Shown here one piece after another: positions 17,647 to 25,413 of a DNA stretch of 64,000 nucleotides. Every line of letters starts with the position of its first letter. Within the stretch, counting starts at the first letter, position 1. Source of the stretch: Actinomyces oricola (GTDB taxonomy: Bacteria; Actinomycetota; Actinomycetes; Actinomycetales; Actinomycetaceae); contig NZ_RYFV01000012.1 of NCBI RefSeq assembly GCF_004104015.1, forward strand, positions 1 through 64,000, written 5' to 3'. A program made the position numbers and the translations under genes. Under the pieces are notes generated by a model, which saw nothing but the letters and a program-made list of their open reading frames with translations, did not search any database and was not told the DNA's origin.

Positions 17647-19308
17647 GTGTCAGAGACCCAGGACAAGGACGTCGACGGGCTGCCGGCGGGCGAGGAGACG
17701 TCGGTGGAGCTGGTTGAGATAGAACCAGGTTCAGGCTACGCGGTTCTCCTGAGCAGGTACCCGACGGCGAACCTTGCTATCCTCGGGATCCGTCCCGTGG
17801 AGGAGAAGGACCTGGACAGGTGGCCCGGGCTGGTGGACGCGCTCCCGGTCGCCGCGGGTGGTGCGAACGTGGCCGCCCAGGGGGCGGGGGCCGCCGCCAG
17901 TGCGCAGGGGCTGGTCAGGTTCGCACCGGAGACACTGGCCAGCATCAAGAGTGGTATGGTTCCCCTCACGTCGGGCGGGTGGAACCTTGGGGCGCTCTCC
18001 GTCAACGGGAGGATAGCCGCCCAGGTGCGTTGGCTGCCCGCGACAGGCACTCAGGCGGTGCTGGCGCTGTCAGCCGTTGCTCCTGCGCTGGCCCTGGTGG
18101 CGGCGCAGTGCCAGCTCGTGTCGCTCTCAAGGCGGGTGAAGGAGGTCGCCAGCGGCATTGAGGAGCTGAAGGAGGAGAATCGTAAGGAGCGCCTCACGGG
18201 CCTGCGCAGCAGGTACCAGGAGGTCGTCAACACCATTGACGAGGCGATCGCTCTCGGTTTCGTTGACGATAAAATGTTCCGCAAGATCGACAACAAGTTG
18301 GAACGCCTTAGGGCCGGCCTGGACTCGTGCATCCAGGCGGTCAGTGCCCACTGGGAGAAGGTGGGAGTAGCGGACCTAAAGGAGGCCAGGAAATATGCAG
18401 TCGAGAAGTGGGACGTGGTGTGCGAGGACATCCGTCTTATGGTTGCCATGCGGGAGGCGAAGTACATGGCCGACGCCCTGTGCTGCATGCACCTGAGGAA
18501 GGAGGAGCGGACCAAGGGCGACAGGGATCGCCTTGAGGTGAGGATCGGGAAAGCGGAGGAGGAGAACGGTCGGGCGCTGAAAGATGCTCAGAACCTCCTG
18601 AGGGGGCTGGGCTGCCGGATTGGCCTTATGGCCGACCTGTCGTCCAAAGGCGCTTCTGACAGCAAAGAAGATCACGGTGACGGCGACCGCCTCAAGAGGC
18701 TGTTAGGGGACGTTGCCGAGATGGCCGACAGGGTCGGTGTAGGGTTTCCGGATCTCCCTGACAATGATGTCAAGGACAGGGTAGAAAGGGCGGGAGACGG
18801 CGTCCTCAAGGCGGTGCGCTGGGTTCTGGAGCGGGGTGAGAGACCGCTTGAGGTAGCGCTGGTCAAGGAACTCGTTGCGGGTTGCGGTGCGGTGGTAGGA
18901 GAGGGGGTTAAGGGAAAGATGGATGGACTTAAGCGATCGGTCGCCACCAGAGGTCCTTTTGTTATTGCAGTGACATCTAAGTGCATTCGCTGGGGGCGTC
19001 GACGCGACCTGGAAAACAAAGGCGTCCTTGGTCACAGGATCCCGCTCGACAATGTGCGCTACATGCGGTTCGTGGCCGCGGATGACCTCTCGAAGATCGA
19101 CGTCCTTAACAGGGACCGTGACAATGACCTCTACCTGTCATTCAGTGACAGCTACAGTGAGGCCGCGGAACACATTGCTGACCTCCTGGCCACCGTTATG
19201 TACGTCCCTGAAGACGAGGTGAAGAAGGAACCTCATATGGTCGAGGCACGTCGGGAGCTTCGGGAGATTGAGGCGGCGCAGTCTCGGGAGATCGAGGTGG
19301 CACAGTAG
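17647..19308 (+). CDS. Large protein of unknown function with coiled-coil middle and PH-like C-terminus
   Basis: 553 residues from the GTG at 17647, preceded by a perfect AGGAGG. I do not recognise a named family. Residues about 60-150 contain the pattern GLVRFAPETLASIKSGMVPL, TSGGWNLGALS and a hydrophobic Ala-rich stretch around AVLALSAVAPALALVAAQ. Then comes a long charged helical region (about 160-380) rich in Glu/Lys/Arg that should form coiled coil. Residues about 435-530 (FVIAVTSKCIRWG, LDNVRYMRFV, NDLYLSFSD) look like a bacterial PH-type beta barrel. The tail is acidic. AGG/AGA arginine codons are frequent, unlike prfB, suggesting acquisition. Confidence 0.7.
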   Translation: MSETQDKDVDGLPAGEETSVELVEIEPGSGYAVLLSRYPTANLAILGIRPVEEKDLDRWPGLVDALPVAAGGANVAAQGAGAAASAQGLVRFAPETLASIKSGMVPLTSGGWNLGALSVNGRIAAQVRWLPATGTQAVLALSAVAPALALVAAQCQLVSLSRRVKEVASGIEELKEENRKERLTGLRSRYQEVVNTIDEAIALGFVDDKMFRKIDNKLERLRAGLDSCIQAVSAHWEKVGVADLKEARKYAVEKWDVVCEDIRLMVAMREAKYMADALCCMHLRKEERTKGDRDRLEVRIGKAEEENGRALKDAQNLLRGLGCRIGLMADLSSKGASDSKEDHGDGDRLKRLLGDVAEMADRVGVGFPDLPDNDVKDRVERAGDGVLKAVRWVLERGERPLEVALVKELVAGCGAVVGEGVKGKMDGLKRSVATRGPFVIAVTSKCIRWGRRRDLENKGVLGHRIPLDNVRYMRFVAADDLSKIDVLNRDRDNDLYLSFSDSYSEAAEHIADLLATVMYVPEDEVKKEPHMVEARRELREIEAAQSREIEVAQ

Positions 19309-19571
19309 GTGTGCCTGGCCGGGACGACGTCGTGCCGGGCCCCGTGCCCCTGGCCGCGCTCTTGGCGTCCTGCGCCCTCGGGACCGTCGTCCAGGTGGTC
19401 TTCAGGACCGTCGTTGGGCCGCGTGCGCGGGCTCATGCCCGCGCTCCGTCGCCATCGCCTGCTCCCTTAGGCTTAGTGGCAGCGCGCGCGAGGTCGTCCC
19501 GAGGGTCGGGCGGCGTCGTCGTGCAGGCACCCCACACCCGCACCTGACGATTAAGGCGCGGTGAAGCTGCG

Positions 19572-19668
19572 GTTGAGTACATCGACCAGATGATCAAGGC
19601 GCGCAAGGCCCACCGTGACAAGGTGATCCTTGACGACATCACCATGGCTTTCCTGCCCGGGGCCAAGA
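19572..19668 (+). pseudogene. Duplicate fragment of the ettA 5' end
   Basis: These 97 bases match 22051-22147, codons 2-34 of intact ettA, at about 87 of 97 positions without gaps. The conserved run KVILDD followed by MAFLPGAK is readable in the same frame. Homology stops abruptly at the end of CCAAGA and the sequence passes into an antisense permease fragment. Some similarity also extends a short way upstream (CCTGACGA, then AGGCG). The changes are mostly third-position, so the fragment comes from a related ettA and not from a recent tandem copy. Confidence 0.85.
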
Positions 19669-19878
19669 GATGCCGGCCCGCCCGACGCCCCAGGAACTGT
19701 CGACGGCGTGAATGAGCAACGTCGCGGCGATCACAACGCCCAACAACGTGTTGTACAGATCCCCAAGATCCCGGCTCACGGACCGAGTGGCTCGGCGCCT
19801 GGCGCGCACCCGAGCGCGCGTCCAGCGGCGCACTGCTAGGAGCCCGGGGGGCGTTGAGGTCTCAGGGGCGCGGCTCAT
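19639..19878 (-). pseudogene. Truncated ABC transporter membrane subunit
   Basis: The frame starts with the ATG at 19878, overlapping the ATPase stop codon as ATGA. It encodes about 70 native residues: a basic cytoplasmic N-terminus (VRRWTRARVRARRRATRS), DLGDLYNTLLG and one membrane helix (VVIAATLLIHAV). It then runs into the ettA fragment and stops at 19639 after 79 codons. Permeases of this layout (Arg-rich start, then YNTLLGV) are normally several hundred residues with many helices, so this is a remnant. The partner ATPase upstream is intact but has lost its membrane component. Confidence 0.7.
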
Positions 19879-20564
19879 CCGCCCTCCTTCAGCGCCTCGG
19901 CGCCCTGGTCCGCGCTCAGCACATGGTTCTCCTTGCCGAGGAGCAGGACGGTGCTGGCGCATGTTGCGACGAGCGCGGGGTCGTGGGAGGCGATGAGCAG
20001 TCCGCAGCCGGCCTCGCGCTCTAAGAGCAGGCGCTCGGCCAAGACCGCCCGAGCAGACATGTCGAGGCGTTGCTCCGGCTCGTCGAGGACGAGGAGTCTT
20101 CTGGGGCGGACGAGCACGGCAGCAAGAGCCAGACGGCGTCGTTGTCCTGACGAGAGCCGATCCGGAATCGCGTCGCTGACTGCATCGAGGCCCAATGCGG
20201 AAAGAAGCGGGTCCAGGATCGGCCCCTCATCAACGCCATGCCCGAAGCAGACCATGCTCAGGTGCTCTTGGACGCTGAGAGCCGGAAAAAAGGCCTCCTC
20301 GCCCAGGTCGCGAGCAACAGCTGTACGCTGCGAGGGCGAGGCTGGATTCGGGTTCTTCCCCATGAGTCGGACGTACCCGTCAATCGGAGGGTGCAGCCCC
20401 AGGCAGGTGCGCAGAAACGTGGACTTTCCGGCCCCGTTGACCCCAACGACGAAGACCGCATTCCCAGGGCTCACGCTCAGGTCGATGGGAGCGCATAATG
20501 CGCGTCCCGCGTAGCCAATGAGGAGTTGTCGAGTCTCAAGCACGTGCATCGCCTGGGCGGCCAT
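19875..20564 (-). CDS. ABC transporter ATP-binding protein
   Basis: About 229 residues from the ATG at 20564, chosen because GAAGG lies upstream; a TTG at 20603 or ATG at 20549 are alternatives. Walker A GVNGAGKSTFLRT, Q-loop region RDLGEEAFFPALSVQEHLSM, signature LSSGQRRRLALAAVLVRP, Walker B LLVLDEP and an H-loop SHDPALV are all present. The signature has SSGQ in place of SGGQ, still acceptable. The cognate permease directly downstream is truncated, so this ATPase probably has no functional partner at this locus. Confidence 0.82.
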   Translation of the reverse strand: MAAQAMHVLETRQLLIGYAGRALCAPIDLSVSPGNAVFVVGVNGAGKSTFLRTCLGLHPPIDGYVRLMGKNPNPASPSQRTAVARDLGEEAFFPALSVQEHLSMVCFGHGVDEGPILDPLLSALGLDAVSDAIPDRLSSGQRRRLALAAVLVRPRRLLVLDEPEQRLDMSARAVLAERLLLEREAGCGLLIASHDPALVATCASTVLLLGKENHVLSADQGAEALKEGG

Positions 20565-20905
20565 TACCGGCCCGACCTTCGAGCTAATCCATTGCTCATT
20601 CAACCCTCCGCATTCGTGTTGCTGACAGATATGAGAATATCACTGAGTTTTTCTCGTCGGAGCCGGGGCTGGAGGTGCCGCTCAACGGCGGGCCGGCAGG
20701 TGGGGGTCACCGTGGTGTCGCTGTGCCACAGCGTCCCCCAAGGCCCCCGGGCCGCGGCCGCCGACATGTGCAGGGTCTCCCGGCCCCAGGCGGCGCTCCG
20801 ATTGCTCAGGGAGCGCCCTGAGTCAGCCCTGGAATCTGGCGGTGAGCCCCTGATTCACGCGCCGTCCTCTTGGGGCGACTCCGATGCCGGCGTAACTTGG
20901 TGGCC
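20565..20905. other. Intergenic region, 341 bases, with an AT-rich palindrome
   Basis: A divergent-gene gap between the ABC ATPase (minus) and the CPBP protein (plus). The only distinct structure is GATATGAGAATATC at 20628-20641, a 5-bp inverted repeat with a four-base spacer, in the only AT-rich patch of the region. It sits where an operator or promoter of the ATPase gene would be. The GC-rich remainder (20660-20905) can be read as codons, but I recognise no protein in it. Confidence 0.4.
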
Positions 20906-21883
20906 ATGAGCGAATATCACAAAGATGTGCATCAGTCGGTCACACGGGTCCAGAATCGCGGAAGTCGAGAAGAATCCGGCGCCCATCATTCACAGATGTC
21001 AGAGATGATTGACGGCGGAGCGGCGGATCACCCGGCAGCAACAACGAACACTCCCGGTCCGGGCGGCGTGATCCTGCGCGTGGTCATTGCCATCGCCGTG
21101 ACAATTATCGCAGCCATGGCCCCCTCTCTCATGACCGCTATTCCTGGAATCCGCGAATTGCTCAATGGGGATGTTATAGGGAGAGGGACTACGGGACTCG
21201 TGGTCGCCTATGCCGTGGGCACTGCGGCCTTTGCCCTGGCCACCGTAGCCGCCCTGGTCATGTGCTGCCTCCTGTGGCGCACGCTGGATCGCGGGCGCGG
21301 CGTCGATCTGCGCATGCGCCCCAGCGGGCGCGCCATCGCGTGGATGCTGGTGATGGCGGCGATAGCAGCGGCTGTGCTGTGCGCAACCGCGGGGATCACC
21401 CACATCCTGGGAGCCCGCGGAGAGGTACTGGAACCCTCGGGCGACTCCGCCTGGGGCCAGATCATCGCCGGCATTGCCGTGGGCTTCCTCCTGCAAGGAG
21501 TTCCAGAGGAGCTGATCTGGCGCGGCTGGCTCTTCTCCTCCCTGGGAGGCACCCGCAAAGCGGCGATCATCAGCGTATTGGCCTTCTCCCTCATCCATCT
21601 GATCTCCCAGGGCGGGCAGCAGGGAGTGGCCGAGCACATCATCTATCTGATCATGCCGTGCGGATTCGCCATCGCCGCCATGACGGTGCGCATGGTCTCG
21701 GGCACAACCTGGGCGGCCATCGGCGTTCATGGAGGTCTCCACCTGGCCAACAACATGCTGGGTCATCACCTGGGTGTTCCCAACGGCCCGACCACGTGGA
21801 TCGTCAATGGCCTGCTGTGGGCCGTCGTCGGCGCCGCCATCCTCTTCATCGGTGTGCGCAGCGGCCGCTTGAGCCGCGTGTAG
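20906..21883 (+). CDS. CPBP-family intramembrane metalloprotease
   Basis: 325 residues from the ATG at 20906 (an ATG at 20996 is also possible). After a polar 50-residue N-terminus come about seven or eight membrane helices. The CPBP (CaaX protease and bacteriocin-processing) motifs are clear: GVPEELIWRGWLFSSL near residues 197-212, FSLIHLISQGG near 228-238, and a later His in IGVHGGLHLANNMLG. The family includes Rce1-like proteases and bacteriocin self-immunity proteins. Location next to a broken ABC system suggests it may once have belonged to a peptide export or immunity locus, but this is inference. Confidence 0.85.
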   Translation: MSEYHKDVHQSVTRVQNRGSREESGAHHSQMSEMIDGGAADHPAATTNTPGPGGVILRVVIAIAVTIIAAMAPSLMTAIPGIRELLNGDVIGRGTTGLVVAYAVGTAAFALATVAALVMCCLLWRTLDRGRGVDLRMRPSGRAIAWMLVMAAIAAAVLCATAGITHILGARGEVLEPSGDSAWGQIIAGIAVGFLLQGVPEELIWRGWLFSSLGGTRKAAIISVLAFSLIHLISQGGQQGVAEHIIYLIMPCGFAIAAMTVRMVSGTTWAAIGVHGGLHLANNMLGHHLGVPNGPTTWIVNGLLWAVVGAAILFIGVRSGRLSRV

Positions 21884-22047
21884 GGGCGGAGGCGGCGAGC
21901 GTGCGCGGTCTAACCCCGCTGGTCGTCGCCGCTCGCCCGGCCCTGGCCTAGGCTGGGCGGCAGTGCGCGCTGTCGGCCTCCCTGGATGCCTCTGGGGTGT
22001 GCGCGCAACCCGTCCAGCTCACATCCTGACGAAAGGCGTACAGACCT

Positions 22048-23730
22048 GTGGCTGAGTACATCTATCAGATGATTAAGGCGCGTAAGGCGCACGGTGACAA
22101 GGTGATCCTTGACGACGTCACCATGGCCTTCCTGCCCGGAGCCAAGATCGGCATGGTCGGCCCCAATGGCGCCGGCAAGTCCTCCATTCTCAAGATCATG
22201 GCCGGCATCGACCAGCCCTCCAATGGAGAGGCGTGGCTGGCCCCCGGCTACACCGTCGGCATCCTCCTGCAGGAGCCGCCGCTCAACGAGGACAAGACTG
22301 TTCTGGGCAATGTTGAGGAGGGCGTCGCTGAGATCAAGGCCAAGCTGGACCGCTACAACGAGATCAGCGCGGCCATGGCCGATCCCAATGCCGACTTCGA
22401 CACCCTCCTGGCTGAAATGGGAACCCTCCAGGACGCCCTGGACTCCTCAGGTGCCTGGGACCTCGACTCCCAGCTGGAGCAGGCCATGGACGCACTGCGC
22501 TGCCCGCCGCCGGACACACCGGTCAAGCACCTCTCCGGTGGTGAGCGCCGTCGGGTGGCCCTGTGCAAGCTGCTTCTGGAGGCCCCCGACCTGCTTCTCC
22601 TCGATGAGCCCACCAACCACCTGGACGCCGAATCCGTCCTGTGGCTCGAGCAGCACCTGGCCTCCTACAAGGGCGCTGTTATCGCGGTGACCCACGACCG
22701 CTACTTCCTCGACCACGTCGCCCAGTGGATCGCCGAGGTCGACCGCGGCCACCTCTACCCCTACGAGGGCAACTACTCCACCTACCTGGAGACCAAGGAG
22801 AAGCGCCTGGAGGTCCAGGGCAAGAAGGACGCCAAGCTCGCCAAGCGCCTCAGGGAGGAACTGGAGTGGGTGCGCTCCTCGGCCAAGGGCCGCCAGGCCA
22901 AGTCCAAGGCCCGCCTGGCCCGCTACGAGGAGATGGCCGCCGAGGCTGAGCGCACCCGCAAGCTCGACTTCGAGGAGATCCAGATCCCACCGGGCCCCCG
23001 CCTGGGCAGCCAGGTCCTCGAGGCCAGCCACCTGAGCAAGGGCTTCGACGGGCGCACCCTCATTGACAACCTGTCCTTCACGCTGCCGCGCAACGGCATA
23101 GTGGGAGTGGTCGGCCCTAACGGCGTGGGCAAGTCGACCCTATTCAAGACGATCGTGGGGCTGGAGCCGCTCGACGGCGGCGAACTCAAGATCGGTAAGA
23201 CCGTCAAACTGTCCTATGTGGACCAGGTTCGGGCCGGCATCGACCCGAAGAAGACCCTGTGGGAGGTCGTCTCCGACGGCCTGGACCACATTAAAGTCGG
23301 CAATGTCGAAATGCCTTCGCGCGCCTACGTGGCATCCTTCGGCTTCAAGGGCGCCGACCAGCAGAAGCCCGCGGGCGTGCTCTCCGGCGGTGAGCGCAAC
23401 CGCCTCAATCTGGCCCTGACCCTTAAGCAGGGTGGCAATCTCATCCTCCTGGACGAGCCCACCAACGACCTGGATGTGGAAACCCTCTCCAGCCTGGAGA
23501 ACGCCCTGCTGGAGTTCCCCGGCTGCGCTGTGGTCATTACCCACGACCGCTGGTTCCTCGACCGCGTGGCCACCCACATCCTGGCCTGGGAGGGCACGCA
23601 GGACAACCCCGCCAGCTGGTACTGGTTCGAGGGCAACTTCGCCTCCTATGAGGACAATAAGGTGGCTCGTCTGGGCGCCGAGGCCGCCCGCCCCCACCGC
23701 GTCACCTACCGCAGGCTCACACGCGACTGA
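22048..23730 (+). CDS. ettA: Energy-dependent translational throttle protein EttA (ABC-F ATPase)
   Basis: 560 residues starting at GTG with AAAGG upstream. A cytoplasmic ABC-F protein that binds the ribosomal E site and gates the first steps of elongation by ATP/ADP ratio. Two ABC domains: Walker A GPNGAGKSSILKIM near residue 38 with signature LSGGERRRVAL, and GPNGVGKSTLFKTI near residue 355 with LSGGERNRLNLALTL. The charged P-site interaction motif linker (EKRLEVQGKKDAKLAKRLRE) lies around residues 249-268, and the arm segment follows the first Walker A. Its 5' end is partially duplicated at 19572-19668. A strong terminator follows. Confidence 0.95.
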   Translation: MAEYIYQMIKARKAHGDKVILDDVTMAFLPGAKIGMVGPNGAGKSSILKIMAGIDQPSNGEAWLAPGYTVGILLQEPPLNEDKTVLGNVEEGVAEIKAKLDRYNEISAAMADPNADFDTLLAEMGTLQDALDSSGAWDLDSQLEQAMDALRCPPPDTPVKHLSGGERRRVALCKLLLEAPDLLLLDEPTNHLDAESVLWLEQHLASYKGAVIAVTHDRYFLDHVAQWIAEVDRGHLYPYEGNYSTYLETKEKRLEVQGKKDAKLAKRLREELEWVRSSAKGRQAKSKARLARYEEMAAEAERTRKLDFEEIQIPPGPRLGSQVLEASHLSKGFDGRTLIDNLSFTLPRNGIVGVVGPNGVGKSTLFKTIVGLEPLDGGELKIGKTVKLSYVDQVRAGIDPKKTLWEVVSDGLDHIKVGNVEMPSRAYVASFGFKGADQQKPAGVLSGGERNRLNLALTLKQGGNLILLDEPTNDLDVETLSSLENALLEFPGCAVVITHDRWFLDRVATHILAWEGTQDNPASWYWFEGNFASYEDNKVARLGAEAARPHRVTYRRLTRD

Positions 23731-23830
23731 GCCGAGCGGCGCCGAGCTTGCTCGAGCGTCCGAGGCGATTGAGCGTGTTGGAGGCCGTGCCCGAACACAC
23801 GCGACTGAGGAGCCGAGGGCGTCTACTCAC

Positions 23831-23873
23831 GGCCGACGGCGGAGACCGCACCAGGTGGTCTCCGCCGTCGGCC
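23831..23873 (+). terminator. Strong hairpin terminator after ettA
   Basis: A perfect 17-bp inverted repeat, GGCCGACGGCGGAGACC and its complement, with a nine-base loop. It lies 100 bases downstream of the ettA stop and could be extended by CAC/GTG with one bulge. There is no T-tract, as is common for actinobacterial terminators. Confidence 0.7.
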
Positions 23874-24004
23874 CGTGGCTGAGCGGTCCCGGGGTGGCTG
23901 TGACCGTTTTGATATGTGCCTACGGCAGACTCGGGACTGGCTTGATACATAGGCTTCTTGGGGTCGGCTTGGTGGTCGGTACCGGTAGTGCTCAGGAGGT
24001 TCAC

Positions 24005-24694
24005 ATGTCTGTCCAGGAGCAGGCGGCGGTGGCGTGGATGCGGGTGAACGGGTTCCCTGACGCCACGGTTCACGACCCGACGATTGATACCGGAGTCGAT
24101 ATCATCGCCGTGAGCGCGGTAGCCCAGGTTCGTTCCGGGGCTCAGCTCGTTACCGGCGCAGACCTCATGCGCTTTGCGAGCAGCTCGGCCTCGATGGTCG
24201 GTAAGAACCGCCTGGTCTTCGCCCGTGCTGGCTACGCCGACGACGCCGTGGCGCTTGCGGACGCTCACGGCCTGGCCCTGTTTATCGAGCGGCAGGGCGC
24301 GGACATGGTTCCAGTCAATGGGCGGGCCCAGGGACTGCTGCTGGCAAGGCGCGGGGCAGTCCCGCCGCCGACGGCCTCGCCGTACACAGCCCCAGGACCG
24401 CTCCCAGTGGCAGCAGCGCCCGTACCTCCTCCTTCCTCGCTGACGCCTGTGTCTCTGCCAGCTCCTGGCTCGTTCACGACCAGGCCGCGCTTGTGGAGCA
24501 GGCAGGGCGTCTGGTACGTCATGGCGGTCTTCTTCGCTGGTACCGCTGCGATCGAGGCACTCGAGCCCAGCCCGGAGAACGCCGCCAATAACTCACTGAC
24601 CACCCGGCTCATCGTGGCCGCAATGTTCGTGGCGTTCGCCGTGCTCTCCTGGCGCCACGGAAGGAACCTTGGCTCCCGCAGGCGCCAGGGCTAG
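24005..24694 (+). CDS. Mrr-like (restriction-endonuclease-fold) protein with C-terminal membrane helices
   Basis: 229 residues; AGGAGG five bases before the ATG. Residues about 5-105 fit a PD-(D/E)XK fold of the Mrr type: VAWMRVNGFPDATVHD, then GVDIIAV and AVAQVRS, where canonical members have G-x-D and Q-x-K. The lysine of the last motif is Arg here, so catalysis is doubtful. A Pro/Ala-rich linker follows, then two hydrophobic helices (VWYVMAVFFAGTAAIEAL and LIVAAMFVAFAVLSW) and a basic end. A nuclease-like domain tethered to the membrane suggests DNA sensing or defence, but no partner genes are visible. Confidence 0.6.
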   Translation: MSVQEQAAVAWMRVNGFPDATVHDPTIDTGVDIIAVSAVAQVRSGAQLVTGADLMRFASSSASMVGKNRLVFARAGYADDAVALADAHGLALFIERQGADMVPVNGRAQGLLLARRGAVPPPTASPYTAPGPLPVAAAPVPPPSSLTPVSLPAPGSFTTRPRLWSRQGVWYVMAVFFAGTAAIEALEPSPENAANNSLTTRLIVAAMFVAFAVLSWRHGRNLGSRRRQG

Positions 24695-24822
24695 ATGCTG
24701 GACCCCTGGGACTGACCGATGGGGCTGGCTGGCCTCTTCGTTGAGATCGGCTGCATCGCCCAGCGTGCTTGATGAGCGCCTTGCGGTGTGCGGTCGCCAG
24801 TGGCTCCCAGTACGCCTTTAAG

Positions 24823-24841
24823 TTAGGGTAGGCTTACCTGG
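24823..24841. promoter_or_regulatory. DtxR/IdeR iron box
   Basis: TTAGGGTAGGCTTACCTGG matches the 19-bp DtxR/IdeR consensus TTAGGTTAGGCTAACCTAA at 15 positions, including the central TAGGCT and ACCT. It lies about 100 bases upstream of the DUF4418 start. The site implies repression of the downstream five-gene operon when ferrous iron is plentiful. Confidence 0.75.
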
Positions 24842-24942
24842 TGCTGGCGGTGGCGGTTGCCCGGAACTGCCAGCGAAAGTGATGCCCCGGGTCGCCGAAC
24901 ACTCTCGACCGACACCTTGATAACCCCTGAGGAGCGCACTCT

Positions 24943-25356
24943 ATGTCGAACAAGAGCCGCCTTGTACCGCTGGTCCCTGCGGGACTCAGCCTGTTGCTCG
25001 CCCTCGGGGTGACCACGTTTTTCTCCGCGTGCGACCAGAGGCCCGACGGCACCTGGATGCACTGCCACAGCTGTCAGAACACCGTAGCCGCCAGCGGCGG
25101 CGGGCTGGGGCTCCTCTTCGGTGCCTCCTTCCTGGTCACCAACAGGATCGTCAGGATCGTCGTGCAGGCGCTCGCCGTCGTCGGCTCCGTCGTCGTCTTC
25201 TTCGTCCCCGGTGTCATCTGTCCGATGTGCATGATGCGCACCATGCGCTGCTACACGGTCTTCCAGCCTTATGTGAGGATCATGGCCGTCCTCATCGCCA
25301 GTTCCGGCGTCGGTGCCCTGGCCGCCTTGCTGCGACGGTCTGGGGATCCTGCCTGA
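24943..25356 (+). CDS. DUF4418 membrane protein
   Basis: 137 residues with four membrane helices (LVPLVPAGLSLLLALGV, ASGGGLGLLFGASFLV, VVQALAVVGSVVVFFVPGVI and IMAVLIASSGVGALAALL). Conserved cysteines sit outside them: CDQRPDGTWMHCHSCQNT after helix 1 and CPMCMMRTMRC after helix 3, a pattern that could bind metal or heme or form disulfides. DUF4418 proteins are commonly encoded with FtsX-type permeases and an ABC ATPase, as here. GAGGAG precedes the ATG. First gene of the iron-box operon. Confidence 0.85.
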   Translation: MSNKSRLVPLVPAGLSLLLALGVTTFFSACDQRPDGTWMHCHSCQNTVAASGGGLGLLFGASFLVTNRIVRIVVQALAVVGSVVVFFVPGVICPMCMMRTMRCYTVFQPYVRIMAVLIASSGVGALAALLRRSGDPA

Positions 25357-25413
25357 GGCTGTCGGCACGCGGGCACATCGAGGAACACAGCACGAGACAA
25401 GGAGCGGCCTGTC

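Noticed and set aside
19311-19547. A 78-codon frame starting at GTG right after the 553-aa protein
   Set aside because: Low-complexity Arg/Ala/Pro content, no ribosome-binding site and no recognisable domain; one hydrophobic stretch is not enough support.
20660-20905. A decayed gene upstream of the CPBP protease
   Set aside because: Open reading is possible in more than one frame, but none gives a recognisable protein.
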